Shown: positions 25,041 through 34,178 of the stretch, piece by piece
Layout: every line of letters begins with the position of its first letter
How positions within the stretch are numbered: the stretch's first letter is position 1
DNA from: Akkermansia muciniphila
GTDB lineage: Bacteria; Verrucomicrobiota; Verrucomicrobiia; Verrucomicrobiales; Akkermansiaceae
NCBI GenBank assembly: GCA_945901795.1
Contig: CAMDLP010000009.1
Coordinates: forward strand, 1 to 64,000
Direction: 5' to 3'
Length of the DNA stretch: 64,000 bases
Position numbers and translations under genes: made by a program
Notes under the pieces: model-generated
What the model was told of the DNA's origin: nothing
Seen by the model: the letters and a program-made list of their open reading frames with translations, nothing else
The model's database searches: none

Positions 25041-26927
25041 ATGCGCTCCCTCGGCCTCACCCTCATCCTCGCGCTGTTAGCCGTCCTCGCCTGCGGACTG
25101 GCCGGCTGGCAGTGGAAGGAAGGAAATTTCAACTCCGTGCTCGGCGCGCCCCCTGTCCCGCTCGGCGGGCGGATCTATGCCTCGTTCACTCCAGGCGAGG
25201 TGAAGCACATCGAGATCTCGCGCAACGGGGTCATCGCCAGCTTCGATCTCGGTGAAAACGGCTGGCAAGCCACGCTGCCGTGGCAGGACCGCATGGACCC
25301 GCGCGCCGCCGTCAGCATCATCAATTTCACCCTCGGCCTGCACGTCGAGGACTGCGCCGCCCGCGACGACATCGACCCACAAAAAGCCGGACTCAGCGAT
25401 GGCTGCGTCAGCGTCCGGCTGGAAGGAAAAGACCACACCCTGCTCGCCAGATACAAAATCGGCCGCGTCACTCCTTGGCTGGCCACCGTCAAAGACATCG
25501 AGAAGCCCGTGCCCACCGTTTTCATCCACCCCCGCGACGAGGGCCGCAAGCGGTTCATCTACGCCTGCACCGGCGACATTTCCCCGCTCTTCAAGGACGG
25601 TTTGAAATTTCTCCGCGACCACCGCCCGTTTTATTTCAATCCCATCGCCCTCCAGAAAATCCGCATCCGCGCCGAGCAAGGCGAGCTCACCCTCGGCCGG
25701 GAAACCCCGAAAAGCCCGTGGCGCGTCGTCAAGCCGCTCGACCTCGCCACCGATCCCGCGGCCATCAAATCGCTGATCGAAGGGCTCTACGAACTGCAGG
25801 CGGTGAAAGTCTCCGACCGCGCCTCGGTCACGCTCCCGGCCAATGGCACTCTCGCCAAATCCGGGCAGATCGCCCTCTCCTCGTTTGGCTCGGATACCGA
25901 AACCGTGTTGGAAATCTTCCCTCGCGAGACCCCCGAGGCACGCGACGTGCGGGCTTCTATCAGCGACCGCCCGGACACCATCTTCAGCCTGCCGCTCAAG
26001 CCCGAGCCGAACCTCGTCTCTCTGGCAGACCTGCCGCTTGCCATCAACGACCTGCGCGACGCCACCCTCACCAATCTCAACATCCAATCCCTGCGCGGCA
26101 TCCTGATCCAGCCCGCCACCGGCGCGGAAATCCTCATCTCACGCACGCCCCCGCAACCGTGGACTGCCAGCATCGACGGCCAATCGCAGGAAGCTAACGA
26201 AGAGCGCCTTTTCACCCTGCTCAAGGCGGTCACCGAAGGCCGCGCCATCGGCTTTGAGACCGACGCCGCCACCGACTTCACCCCCTGGGGACTGCACCGG
26301 CCGTTTTTGAAACTCAGCTTCCTCGGCAAGGACAACCAGACGATCAACCTCGCCTTCGGTATCGACGCCAAAGGCGGCTATTTCGCTAACCGCCTCGGCA
26401 CGCCGACGGTGATGCGCGTGGATCAATCGCTCGTTAGCTCCATCGCCGTGCGCCCTTACGAGTGGCGGCCGGCGCGGCTCTGGTCGCTCGACCGGGTCAA
26501 CCTCATGGCCATCGAGCGCAAGTCCGGCACCGAGCCGCCGCTGATGCTGCGCTATGATTTCAACAAGGAGGAATGGACCGCCAGCCGAGACAGCAAGGAC
26601 ATCACCCCGTCGCTCGATCCGGCGCGGGCGAACTACATGTTAGGAATCCTCGAAGCACTCAAAGTCAACCGCTGGCTCTCTCCCGACGACGAGTCCGCCG
26701 CCAAGGCGCTGCTCAGCCCGACCCTCACCTTCAAGGTCATCGAAAAAAGCACCAACGACACCGGCGACTTCACCGGGCTCGTCAGCCGCGAGATCACGCT
26801 CGCGCCCGGCAGCGCCGGCGCGAACCCCGCGTTTTATTACGGCCGCCTCAACTCCGATGCCCATCCGTTCCTGCTCGACCGCGACACCTACGGCAAGCTC
26901 GCCACGGACCTGTTCGAAAAGGAGTAG
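25041..26927 (+). CDS. DUF4340 domain envelope protein
   Basis: The 628-residue product has an N-terminal signal or anchor (LTLILALLAVLACGLAGWQW). Repeated beta-rich DUF4340 modules follow, of the form IEISRNGVIASFDLGENGWQAT, IRIRAEQGELTLGRETPKSPWRV and LMAIERKSGTEPPLMLRYDF. DUF4340 genes regularly follow GldF/GldG pairs, which makes this a third component of the same membrane complex. It starts 6 bases after gldG and ends 9 bases before the convergent DUF4407 gene. The role is unknown; the beta modules look like binding rather than catalysis. Confidence 0.83.
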   Translation: MRSLGLTLILALLAVLACGLAGWQWKEGNFNSVLGAPPVPLGGRIYASFTPGEVKHIEISRNGVIASFDLGENGWQATLPWQDRMDPRAAVSIINFTLGLHVEDCAARDDIDPQKAGLSDGCVSVRLEGKDHTLLARYKIGRVTPWLATVKDIEKPVPTVFIHPRDEGRKRFIYACTGDISPLFKDGLKFLRDHRPFYFNPIALQKIRIRAEQGELTLGRETPKSPWRVVKPLDLATDPAAIKSLIEGLYELQAVKVSDRASVTLPANGTLAKSGQIALSSFGSDTETVLEIFPRETPEARDVRASISDRPDTIFSLPLKPEPNLVSLADLPLAINDLRDATLTNLNIQSLRGILIQPATGAEILISRTPPQPWTASIDGQSQEANEERLFTLLKAVTEGRAIGFETDAATDFTPWGLHRPFLKLSFLGKDNQTINLAFGIDAKGGYFANRLGTPTVMRVDQSLVSSIAVRPYEWRPARLWSLDRVNLMAIERKSGTEPPLMLRYDFNKEEWTASRDSKDITPSLDPARANYMLGILEALKVNRWLSPDDESAAKALLSPTLTFKVIEKSTNDTGDFTGLVSREITLAPGSAGANPAFYYGRLNSDAHPFLLDRDTYGKLATDLFEKE

Positions 26928-26936
26928 GCTCACGCT

Positions 26937-28616
26937 TCACGCGTGCCGCGTGGTGAAGAAGATTTCCATCCGGTGGTGGAGATCGTCGTAGAAGCGCTTC
27001 TTGATCGCTTCGAAGGCGGCGAGCTTGTCGCTCTCCGCAAGACCGATGGATTGCTCCTCAAGCCTCATTTTCTCGGCGAAGGATTTTTCCATCTCGACGA
27101 GGGAGTCGAGAAACTCGCGGGCGGCGCGGGTGTGCTCGACGCCGTCGACGAGCGCGTTTTCCAGGCGGGAATTCCGGGTGACGGCGATGAGATTGCCGCT
27201 GGATAGTTGGTCCATGTAGCGCGTGCGGCTCTGGCGGAAGGCGCGGTGCTCGGTGTCGAAGGTGATTTCATCGCGGTCCACCAGCGAATCGTAGGGACCG
27301 GCCTTGGTGAAAAATTTCACGATCAGCGGGATGGTGTCCACCAGCATGAAGAGCAATGTCAGGACGATGTAAGTATAGAACGCGAACTGCCCGCCTTGGT
27401 TGCCGGCCTTGAAAAGCGCGTGGAGTGCGAGCGTCTGGGTGAGGATGTCGCGGCGGGGTTCGGCGCGCAGCGCGGTGAGGCGGTTAGTCTCCTCGGTGGC
27501 GACGCCGGCGAGTTCCCCCTGCACGCGGTTGAGCTCGGCGAGGCGGGTGTCGATCTGCTGCTTGATGGTGCCGCGGAGTGAATTCTGTTGGGTGACGAAT
27601 TGGTCGGCCTGGTCGTTTTCGACTTTCTGTTTGAGTCCGGCGACGCGCTCGGCTTCGGTTTTGTTCGCGGCGGCGATTTCCGCGAGCTTGGTTTCGAAGA
27701 GCTGGATGGCGGCCCCTTCCGCTTGGCGCGACTGGGTCTGGAGGGTGGATTTCTCGGCGGTGAGGTGTTCGAGCAGGCCGCCGAGGCGCTTGGATTCCTC
27801 GCGGCGCGGTTCGAGTTGGTCGGAGCGGATCGAGCGGGCGCGCGGGCCTTCGCCGCGCAGGCCGGAGCGCTGGCCGTTGAGCTCGCTCTCGAACTCGGCC
27901 TGCCAGAAACCGAGCTCGGTCTGGAGCTTGGCATATTGCGGCGAGAACTCGGCGGATTGTTTTTCGATCACCGCCAGGCGCTCGCGGAACGGCGCAGTGC
28001 CCTCGTCGATCGCGGCCTTCAGCTCGGTCTGCTGCTCTGCGGTGAGGCCGGGAATGGCGGACTTGGCGTCCTCGTTTTCCTGAAGGATGAATCGCGCCTG
28101 GAAGGACTCGTCCCACTTGGCCCGCTGCTCGGCGAGCGCGGTTTCCAGCACCGTGACTTGGCTGCGGACCTTCTCCTTCTCCACCGCGAATCCCGCGCGA
28201 GCGACCTCGATTTCCGCCGCGCGGTCTTTTTCGATCACCGAGGATACCGTGTCGCGAAATAACAGCAGCACCAGCGGGTGGGCGATGGTAATCCCCATCA
28301 AAATGGCGACGACGAGGCGCAGGGAAAATTGCGAGAGCTTGCGGAAAACCGACGCATAAGCCCGGTAGCCGGCGAGCAGCGCGCGGTCGATGGTAAGGAT
28401 GATGAATGCCCACACCGCCGCGACCGGATAGATGACGCGGGCGTTGTCGGTGAGTGTCGAGAGCGCGTAGGCGCACGCGATGAAGGCGAACGCGCATGGC
28501 ACCAGCACGGTGGCTCCGAAGGCGACGTATTTTCGCTGCTCCCAAGCCGGGCATTGTTCGAGAGTCTCGGTGCCGGCTCCGGAGAGCCAGAAGAACGCGC
28601 GTTTGATGGAGTGCAT
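26937..28616 (-). CDS. DUF4407 membrane protein with long coiled coil
   Basis: The 559-residue protein starts with ALFFLSG-like IKRAFFWLSGAGTETL. It has four membrane segments (about 30-50, 60-80, 100-120 and one near 410-430 in FYTYIVLTLLFMLVDTIPLIVKFFT). Between them runs a very long charged coiled coil (about 140-400, rich in E, K, Q, R and A). This is the DUF4407 architecture. The coiled coil probably extends in one compartment, tethered at both ends to the membrane. Function unknown in any organism I can name. No operon partner. Confidence 0.85.
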   Translation of the reverse strand: MHSIKRAFFWLSGAGTETLEQCPAWEQRKYVAFGATVLVPCAFAFIACAYALSTLTDNARVIYPVAAVWAFIILTIDRALLAGYRAYASVFRKLSQFSLRLVVAILMGITIAHPLVLLLFRDTVSSVIEKDRAAEIEVARAGFAVEKEKVRSQVTVLETALAEQRAKWDESFQARFILQENEDAKSAIPGLTAEQQTELKAAIDEGTAPFRERLAVIEKQSAEFSPQYAKLQTELGFWQAEFESELNGQRSGLRGEGPRARSIRSDQLEPRREESKRLGGLLEHLTAEKSTLQTQSRQAEGAAIQLFETKLAEIAAANKTEAERVAGLKQKVENDQADQFVTQQNSLRGTIKQQIDTRLAELNRVQGELAGVATEETNRLTALRAEPRRDILTQTLALHALFKAGNQGGQFAFYTYIVLTLLFMLVDTIPLIVKFFTKAGPYDSLVDRDEITFDTEHRAFRQSRTRYMDQLSSGNLIAVTRNSRLENALVDGVEHTRAAREFLDSLVEMEKSFAEKMRLEEQSIGLAESDKLAAFEAIKKRFYDDLHHRMEIFFTTRHA

Positions 28617-28684
28617 GGATTTTGGAGAGCTAAGTGGTCTCTACTTACGGACTTTGCGGGATATTTCAATATTAGTTTGGAGTC

Positions 28685-28907
28685 ATGATTCATCTGGATC
28701 ATAATTTCTTGGTGGATCAATCGTCGGGTCGCCCGGCGGGAAGCGGAGGAAGCCGCGCGGCTTTTCAACCTGAGCGGCAGGCGGCGTGGCTCGCACGCGG
28801 ATTGCATGATCGCCGCGACCGCCATCGTTTCCGGCGTGCCGCTGGCCACTTTCAACAGCGCGGATTTCCAGCGGTTGCTGCCTTTCGGATTGGTGCTCGA
28901 AGGTTGA
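28685..28907 (+). pseudogene. VapC/PIN-domain toxin, internally deleted and frameshifted
   Basis: Frame 2 starts MIHLDHNFLVD, a PIN-domain N-terminus including the first acidic residue. Within ten codons the match passes to another frame, reading RREAEEAARLFNLSGRRRGSHADCMIAATAIVSGVPLATFNSADFQRLLPFGL and ending at 28907, a typical PIN C-terminus with the D-x-x-x-A-T helix. The central 60 or so residues that carry the middle acidic residues are missing. The toxin cannot be active. No antitoxin gene is left beside it. Confidence 0.72.
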
Positions 28908-28944
28908 GGTTGCCGGATTTATCCGGGCACCTAGTCTCCGGCAA

Positions 28945-30225
28945 ATGTTGAACCGCTTTTACGGAGCTTTTGACACGGAGCGGCGCTCGGGCGCCTGCGA
29001 CGGGTCTGACTATCGGACACCCTTCCAGATCGACCGCGACCGCGTGCTGCACACGCCCACGTTCCGGCGCTTGCAAAACAAGACGCAGGTGTTCTGGAGC
29101 GGCGAGTATGACTTCTATCGGACGCGGCTGACGCACTCACTCGAAGTCGCGCAGATCGGCAAGTCGATTTCCTACTGGCTCAAGAGCCAGTCGGACGGAC
29201 CGCTCGGAGACGATTTTTTCATCGACCCAGACCTGGTGGAAGCCATCTGCCTTTCGCACGATCTCGGGCATCCGCCGTTCGGACATGCCGGCGAGCGCAC
29301 CTTGAACCACCTGATGCGCGGGCACGGCGGCTTCGAGGGCAACGCCCAAACACTGCGCCTGCTCTCCGAGCGGATTTTCTCCGCCAAACGCAGCGGCATG
29401 GACCCGACGCGGGCGTTTCTCGATGGCGTGCTGAAATACAAATCGCTGTGGACCGAGCTCGGAAACCAACCGGAACACCACTTCATCTACGACGAGCAGC
29501 ACGCCTACCTCGACTGGGCGATGGGCGGGAACGACTTCCCGCTGGAACTCACACCCGGCAAGACGCGCGACCAATTCAAGTCCATCGAGTGCCAAGTGAT
29601 GGATTGGGCGGACGACACCGCCTACTCGCTCAACGACCTATCCGACAGCGTGCGCGCCGGATTTCTCAACATCGAGAAAATCGAGGCTTGGGCGGAAAAA
29701 CACGACGAGCCCGCCGGCGAAGCCACGCCGCTCGGCGACCTGATGGCGGCGATCCGGCGCAAGCGCGTCGACCCATTCGTCGGCAAGCGCATCGGGAAAT
29801 ACATCCAGTCCACGCGCTTGGAGACGGATGTGAATTTCCTCAGCGCCTCGACGAACCGCTACCGCTACCGACTGGCCATCGACGAGACGGTGAAAGCGGA
29901 GTCCCGGCTGTTCAAGCGGCTCGCCTTTGAGGTCGTCTTCCTATCGCCGCAGCTCAAGCAACTCGAGCACAAGGGCAGCCGAATGCTGCGCCAGTTGTGG
30001 GAAGTTCTCGGCGAGCGCTACATTTCCCAACAGAGAATCGACGGCCAGGATTTCCAACTCCTCCCCGCAGACACCGCAGCGGAAATCGCCGCCGCCCCCG
30101 ACGAAGCGACGCGAGCGCGGCTGGTCTGCGATTTCCTGGCAGGCATGACCGATGGTTATGCGGCGCGGACCTACAAGCGCCTGTTCTCGCCCGACTTCGG
30201 CTCGATCGGCGACCTAGTCGGTTGA
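28945..30225 (+). CDS. dgt: dNTP triphosphohydrolase (dGTPase family)
   Basis: The 426-residue HD-superfamily enzyme has FRRLQNKTQVF at residues 40-50, RTRLTHSLEVAQIG with H64, and the metal-binding pair in CLSHDLGHPPFGHAGE (H105-D106). EGNAQTLRLL and QVMDWADDTAYSLNDL follow. These are the dGTPase signatures. It hydrolyses dNTPs to nucleosides and tripolyphosphate, balancing dNTP pools, and in some bacteria limits phage replication. Length and motifs are complete. It starts 37 bases after the dead vapC locus and is followed by an MFS gene 47 bases later. Confidence 0.9.
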   Translation: MLNRFYGAFDTERRSGACDGSDYRTPFQIDRDRVLHTPTFRRLQNKTQVFWSGEYDFYRTRLTHSLEVAQIGKSISYWLKSQSDGPLGDDFFIDPDLVEAICLSHDLGHPPFGHAGERTLNHLMRGHGGFEGNAQTLRLLSERIFSAKRSGMDPTRAFLDGVLKYKSLWTELGNQPEHHFIYDEQHAYLDWAMGGNDFPLELTPGKTRDQFKSIECQVMDWADDTAYSLNDLSDSVRAGFLNIEKIEAWAEKHDEPAGEATPLGDLMAAIRRKRVDPFVGKRIGKYIQSTRLETDVNFLSASTNRYRYRLAIDETVKAESRLFKRLAFEVVFLSPQLKQLEHKGSRMLRQLWEVLGERYISQQRIDGQDFQLLPADTAAEIAAAPDEATRARLVCDFLAGMTDGYAARTYKRLFSPDFGSIGDLVG

Positions 30226-30272
30226 AGCCTTCACCAGCAAAGGACCGCCACCTCCGCCACGGCAACCACATC

Positions 30273-31568
30273 ATGAGCATCACCACCCAAACCGTCACCA
30301 TCCCGGCAACACCCCTTCCCGCGCAGGCACCCATGAGTCTGCGCCGCTACTCGGCACTGGTCTGTTGGGGAATGGTGGTGACCAACCTGGGGCAGCTGGT
30401 CAGCATCGGCGAGAAGCCGCTGAAGTTTCTGCTGAAAGACCAACTCCATCTCAGCCCGACCGCCATGGCCGCCTGGTTCTCGCTGGCGCTGCTGCCATGG
30501 AGTTTCAAGCCGATCGCTGCGCTGTTTGTCGATGGCGTTCCATTTTTTGGCAGCCGGCACCGCAACTATCTGTTGCTGAGCGCGGCTTTGGCGGGTTGTT
30601 TGTGGCTGACGATGGGCATCGTGCCCCACAGCTACCAACCTCTGGTGATCACGGCTTTTGCCTTCAATATCATGGCGGTGGTGACCAGCGTCGTGGTCGG
30701 CGGACTGCTCGTCGAAGGCGGTCAGACCTACGGAGCCACCGGTCGCCTCAGCTCCATCCGGATGACGGTTGCCAATGTCGTGCTGCTCTTCGTCGGGCCG
30801 GCCGGGGGATTTCTGGCCTCCCGCTGGTTCGGATGGACGGCGCTGATCGGCGGCGTGCTTTTTTTCTCGATGATTCCGGTCACCCTTCTGCTCCTTCGCG
30901 AGCGGCCGGCTGCCAAGCGGGAAGCCGGCGCGCATCCGCTGAAGGGCATTGCCCAACAGCTCAAGGTGGTTCTGCGCAGCAAAAACCTCTGGATCTGCGG
31001 CGGACTCCTCTTCCTGGTCCAACTCTCTCCCGGATACACCACCCCGCTGTTCTACTATCAGACCAACGTGCTGAAATTCACTCCGCAGTTCATCGGCAAC
31101 CTGATGGTAGCCGCCGGCATCATGGGGTTGGTCGGTGCCCTGATCTACCCCTTGCTTTGCCGTAAATTCAGGCTGCGCGGACTGCTGTTCATGTCGATCA
31201 CCTGCACGGTTCTCACCTCCCTTTGTTACCTCGGCTATGTGTCCCATGAATCCGCCATCGTCATCGAAGGTCTGGGCATGCTGGGCTACACCCTCGCCCA
31301 GCTTCCGCTGTTCGACCTAGCAGCCCGCGCCACCCCCAAGGGTTCGGAAGCGCTGGGTTATTCGATGATGATCGCCTTTTGGAATATCAGCCAGATGATT
31401 TCCGATGTGACGGGTTCCTACCTCTATGATCACTTCCATCTGCCATTCAAGAGCCTGGTCTGGATCAACGCCGGCACCACCGCATTGGTGCTGTTGGTGG
31501 TTCCGTTCCTGCCCGGCTACCTGGTGGATAAAAAAGAGGGAGAAGCCGCAGGCGAACCCGCAGTGTAA
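30273..31568 (+). CDS. MFS transporter
   Basis: ATG 30273 gives 431 residues. After a 25-residue polar N-terminus come about 12 membrane helices (the first at VCWGMVVTNLGQLVSIGE, with a central charged loop around 205-225, RERPAAKREAGAHP). The pattern GEKPLKFLLKDQLHLSPTAMAAWFSLALLPWSFKPIAALFVDGVP resembles the folate-biopterin/BT1-like branch of the MFS more than drug-efflux MFS, but I cannot fix a substrate. It shares direction with dgt and could be co-transcribed. An imperfect hairpin lies after its stop. Confidence 0.8.
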   Translation: MSITTQTVTIPATPLPAQAPMSLRRYSALVCWGMVVTNLGQLVSIGEKPLKFLLKDQLHLSPTAMAAWFSLALLPWSFKPIAALFVDGVPFFGSRHRNYLLLSAALAGCLWLTMGIVPHSYQPLVITAFAFNIMAVVTSVVVGGLLVEGGQTYGATGRLSSIRMTVANVVLLFVGPAGGFLASRWFGWTALIGGVLFFSMIPVTLLLLRERPAAKREAGAHPLKGIAQQLKVVLRSKNLWICGGLLFLVQLSPGYTTPLFYYQTNVLKFTPQFIGNLMVAAGIMGLVGALIYPLLCRKFRLRGLLFMSITCTVLTSLCYLGYVSHESAIVIEGLGMLGYTLAQLPLFDLAARATPKGSEALGYSMMIAFWNISQMISDVTGSYLYDHFHLPFKSLVWINAGTTALVLLVVPFLPGYLVDKKEGEAAGEPAV

Positions 31569-31578
31569 ATGACGCAGC

Positions 31579-31603
31579 CCGTTTGAATGGTGGATTCAAG
31601 CGG
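31579..31603. terminator. Convergent hairpin between the MFS gene and hpt
   Basis: CCGTTTGAAT pairs with ATTCAAGCGG (one G-U) around a 5-base loop. It sits between the stop of the MFS gene and the stop of the opposing hpt gene. No U-run, so the evidence is modest. Confidence 0.4.
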
Positions 31604-31629
31604 CTAGCGCAATCGGGAAGGCCGGCGGA

Positions 31630-32166
31630 TCAAGTCGCCGCGGACAACTTGAGCACGCCGACGTAAGGCAGGTTCCGGTATTTGCCGTTGTAGTCCAACC
31701 CGTAGCCGACGACGAACTCGTCACCGATTTCAAAGCCCACGTAGTCGGCGTTGACTTCCTCGGCGCGGTGCTTGTCCTTGGCTAGCAGAACGGCGGTATG
31801 CACGGCCACCGCTCCTTCCTCCATCAGCCTTTCCGAAACGGCACGCAGAGTTCTGCCGGTGTCGAGGATATCATCTAGCAAAAGGACATGACGTCCTTTC
31901 ACTTCCGGGAAATGGCGGTCGAGGAAATCCACCTTTCCCGAGCTTTCCAGGCCGCCGTGATAGCTCGCCACGTTGAGGCACTCGATTTCAAGAATCCGCG
32001 GCACCCGCCGGAGCAGGTCCGCGGCGAAGACGAGGGCTCCTTTCAGAAGAATGATCACCACCAAGGTCCCGCTCGGAAAATCCCGTTCGATTTCAAGGGC
32101 CATCGCGTCGAGGCGCTTCTCGATCACCGCCTCATCGATCAAAACCCGTTCGATATCGTTCCGCAT
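31630..32166 (-). CDS. hpt: Hypoxanthine(-guanine) phosphoribosyltransferase
   Basis: The 178-residue start at 32166 (MRNDIERVLIDEAVIEKRL) matches the family better than the TTG at 32208. The PRPP-binding loop is VLLLDDILDTGRTL, preceded by the flexible loop with SSGKVDFLD and followed by VGFEIGDEFVVGYGLDYNGKYRNLPYVGVL, the base-binding and metal region. It salvages hypoxanthine and guanine to IMP and GMP. In many bacteria hpt lies near tilS and ftsH; here its upstream neighbour is an FtsB-like gene. Confidence 0.92.
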   Translation of the reverse strand: MRNDIERVLIDEAVIEKRLDAMALEIERDFPSGTLVVIILLKGALVFAADLLRRVPRILEIECLNVASYHGGLESSGKVDFLDRHFPEVKGRHVLLLDDILDTGRTLRAVSERLMEEGAVAVHTAVLLAKDKHRAEEVNADYVGFEIGDEFVVGYGLDYNGKYRNLPYVGVLKLSAAT

Positions 32167-32217
32167 GGACACGGCATAGAGTTCGCGTACCTCCCCGCCA
32201 AGCGGCAAAAATCCGAC

Positions 32218-32559
32218 TCAACGATCGTGTTGAAACCTCAAGATCCGCTCACCCGTGCGGTAGTAGTCCAAGCGGTCGCGGGCGTGGATTTCCAAAAACG
32301 CCGGGTCTTCGCGCAAGGCCCGGTGCTCGATCTGATGGTATTCGCGATCCGCCAGAACCTTCTCCTCCCGCTCCTTGGCCAGCTTCAGCTTCGCCTCCAG
32401 CTTCTCTAACTCGCGCCGCTGCGGGAAGGCCGTTGCCACCACCACGAAGCCGATCGCCATACAAAACACCACGAATACGATGCTGCCGGCCCCCCGGATC
32501 ACCCGTGTCCGGGCCTCCAGTCGCGTCAATTTGACACTTGCCATCGCTCGTTTCGCCAT
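32218..32559 (-). CDS. FtsB/DivIC-like septum formation initiator
   Basis: The 113-residue protein has a single membrane helix (about 24-46, GSIVFVVFCMAIGFVVVATAFP) followed by a coiled coil (RRELEKLEAKLKLAKEREEKVLADREYH). A short conserved tail LREDPAFLEIHARDRLDYYRTGERIL follows. This is the FtsB/DivIC layout. Such proteins form the FtsQLB complex that activates septal peptidoglycan synthesis. The gene ends just upstream of hpt and could be in one operon with it. Confidence 0.85.
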   Translation of the reverse strand: MAKRAMASVKLTRLEARTRVIRGAGSIVFVVFCMAIGFVVVATAFPQRRELEKLEAKLKLAKEREEKVLADREYHQIEHRALREDPAFLEIHARDRLDYYRTGERILRFQHDR

Positions 32560-32720
32560 CGTCTGCCCCGAGAAGCCCTTAATTTCCCAAGACTGTCAAG
32601 CCAACTAAGGAGACGGATACGCCACAGGTCACTCAGACCGCTGGCTAACCCGTCAGGGTGAGAGAACCCGACAAGCACTCACATCGATACCGGTTGGATA
32701 GGACATCGATCCCCGGCTGC

Positions 32721-32936
32721 ATGGATTGCAAGTCCGTCACCATGAAGGAAGTCGCCGACGAAAAGGAAGTCGCCGCGCTCTGCCATGAGGGCGGCACCGT
32801 CCACTGCGATTCCTGCAAAAAGGCGTTAACTATCAAACACGCAGGTCCTCCAGGCAAGGGACTGGAGAGCTCCAAACTGACGATTGTCAATGCAGATGGC
32901 AAGGAATGCATGTTCATCGTGCCGATTAAGGATTGA
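32721..32936 (+). CDS. Small Cys-rich protein, unknown
   Basis: The ATG at 32721 gives 71 residues: MDCKSVTMKEVADEKEVAALCHEGGTVHCDSCKK..., with Cys at about 3, 21, 29 and 32 and a late C near the end. The paired cysteines suggest a small zinc-binding knuckle. The ORF track's start at 32658 adds a charged stretch. No signal peptide is visible in the short form. I do not recognise the family. It is divergent from the FtsB-like gene. Confidence 0.45.
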   Translation: MDCKSVTMKEVADEKEVAALCHEGGTVHCDSCKKALTIKHAGPPGKGLESSKLTIVNADGKECMFIVPIKD

Positions 32937-32996
32937 GCCGGAGTGCCCCGAAAACCGATCCGTCTGGCGACTGGCACGCCGGGCGGACGCGGCTGG

Positions 32997-34037
32997 CTAT
33001 CCGAAGAACTCCATCTGCTCGGATTCCCGCGGGTCCTCGAAACGGACGCCGACTCCTAGCAGCCGGACGGCGCGGTTGTTGCCGCGTCGCCAAGCTTCGG
33101 CGAGGAGCTCCTCGAAGATGGCGGACTCGATGAGGTGGCCGGCGCGCTCGGCGGTGGTGCGGTGGAAATCGGCGAACTTCATTTTCACGACCAGCGAGCG
33201 GATGACGCGGTCGGGGTGGGACTTGGCGAGGTCTTCGACGAGGCCCTCCAACATCCCGCGCATCGGCGGAATGAGCGCGGGGAGATCGGGGATGTTTTCG
33301 GAAAATGTCGTTTCACTACTAACGGACTTGCGGGTGCGGTCGGGAGTGACGGCGCGCTCATCGATGCCACGGCAAAGGTGCCAGAGCTCGACGCCCCATT
33401 TCCCAAAACGCCGGGAAAGCTCGATCTGGTCGAGCTGTTGGAGATCCGCACATGTCTCGATACCGAGGGCGCTGAGTTTCTCGCGCATTTTGTTGCCGAC
33501 GCCCCAGATGCGACCGACGGGCAGCGCGGCCATGAACGCGGCGATCTCCTCGTCGGCGACTTGCTTCTGTCCGTTCGGCTTGTGCCAGTCGGAGGCGATC
33601 TTGGCGATGAGCTTGTTGCTAGAAATCCCGGCCGAGGCGGTGAGGCGGGTTTCCTCGAAAATCTGCGCGCGGATCTCGCGGGCGATGGCGGTGCCGCTGC
33701 TCCGGAGGTGGGAGACGTCGAGGTAAGCCTCGTCGAGCGAGAGCGGCTCGATGAGCTCGGTGAAGCGGCCGAAGATGGCGCGGATCCGCGAGCTAACCGC
33801 CCGGTAGAGATCGAACTGCACCGGGACGAGCACGAGCTGGGGACAGAGTTCGAAGGCCTTGAAAACCGGCATGGCGGAGCGACAGCCGAATTTCCGCGCC
33901 TCGTAGTTCGCGGTGGTGAGCACGCCGCGGCGGTCGCGCCCGCCGACGCCAACCGGCTTGCCGCGCAAGGCGGGATTTTCCCGTTCCTCGATGGCGGCGT
34001 AGAAGCAGTCCATGTCGATGTGGATGATTTTTCTCAA
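32997..34037 (-). CDS. dinB: DNA polymerase IV (Y family)
   Basis: A TTG start at 34037 gives MRKIIHIDMDCFYAAIEE, the canonical DinB beginning. The ORF track start at 34322 is rejected because the added 95 residues overlap the next gene's promoter and have no protein character. The 346 residues contain the catalytic DMD and SLDEAYLD, the palm motif SAGISSNKLIAKIASDWHKPNGQ, the HhH region IWGVGNKMREKLSALGIETCADLQ, and a little-finger domain. Low-fidelity translesion polymerase, usually SOS-regulated; I see no clear LexA box. No beta-clamp-type QLxLF tail is obvious, but the C-terminus EQMEFFG may serve. Confidence 0.92.
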   Translation of the reverse strand: MRKIIHIDMDCFYAAIEERENPALRGKPVGVGGRDRRGVLTTANYEARKFGCRSAMPVFKAFELCPQLVLVPVQFDLYRAVSSRIRAIFGRFTELIEPLSLDEAYLDVSHLRSSGTAIAREIRAQIFEETRLTASAGISSNKLIAKIASDWHKPNGQKQVADEEIAAFMAALPVGRIWGVGNKMREKLSALGIETCADLQQLDQIELSRRFGKWGVELWHLCRGIDERAVTPDRTRKSVSSETTFSENIPDLPALIPPMRGMLEGLVEDLAKSHPDRVIRSLVVKMKFADFHRTTAERAGHLIESAIFEELLAEAWRRGNNRAVRLLGVGVRFEDPRESEQMEFFG

Positions 34038-34178
34038 GGTGGAGGGCGGCAGTGTCGGGTGCAGTTGCGGAGAGATCCACCGGTTATTTCGCGGCTGGAG
34101 TATTTTTACCCGGGCGGTCCGAAAGATCGACAGCGGGGAAACCTTCGGCCATAGAGTCTGTGCTTTCCGCAACCGCCC

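Noticed and set aside
28685-28951. 88-codon intact ORF
   Set aside because: Only the first 11 residues look like protein in this frame. The remainder is a shifted reading of the VapC C-terminus, so it is annotated as a pseudogene.
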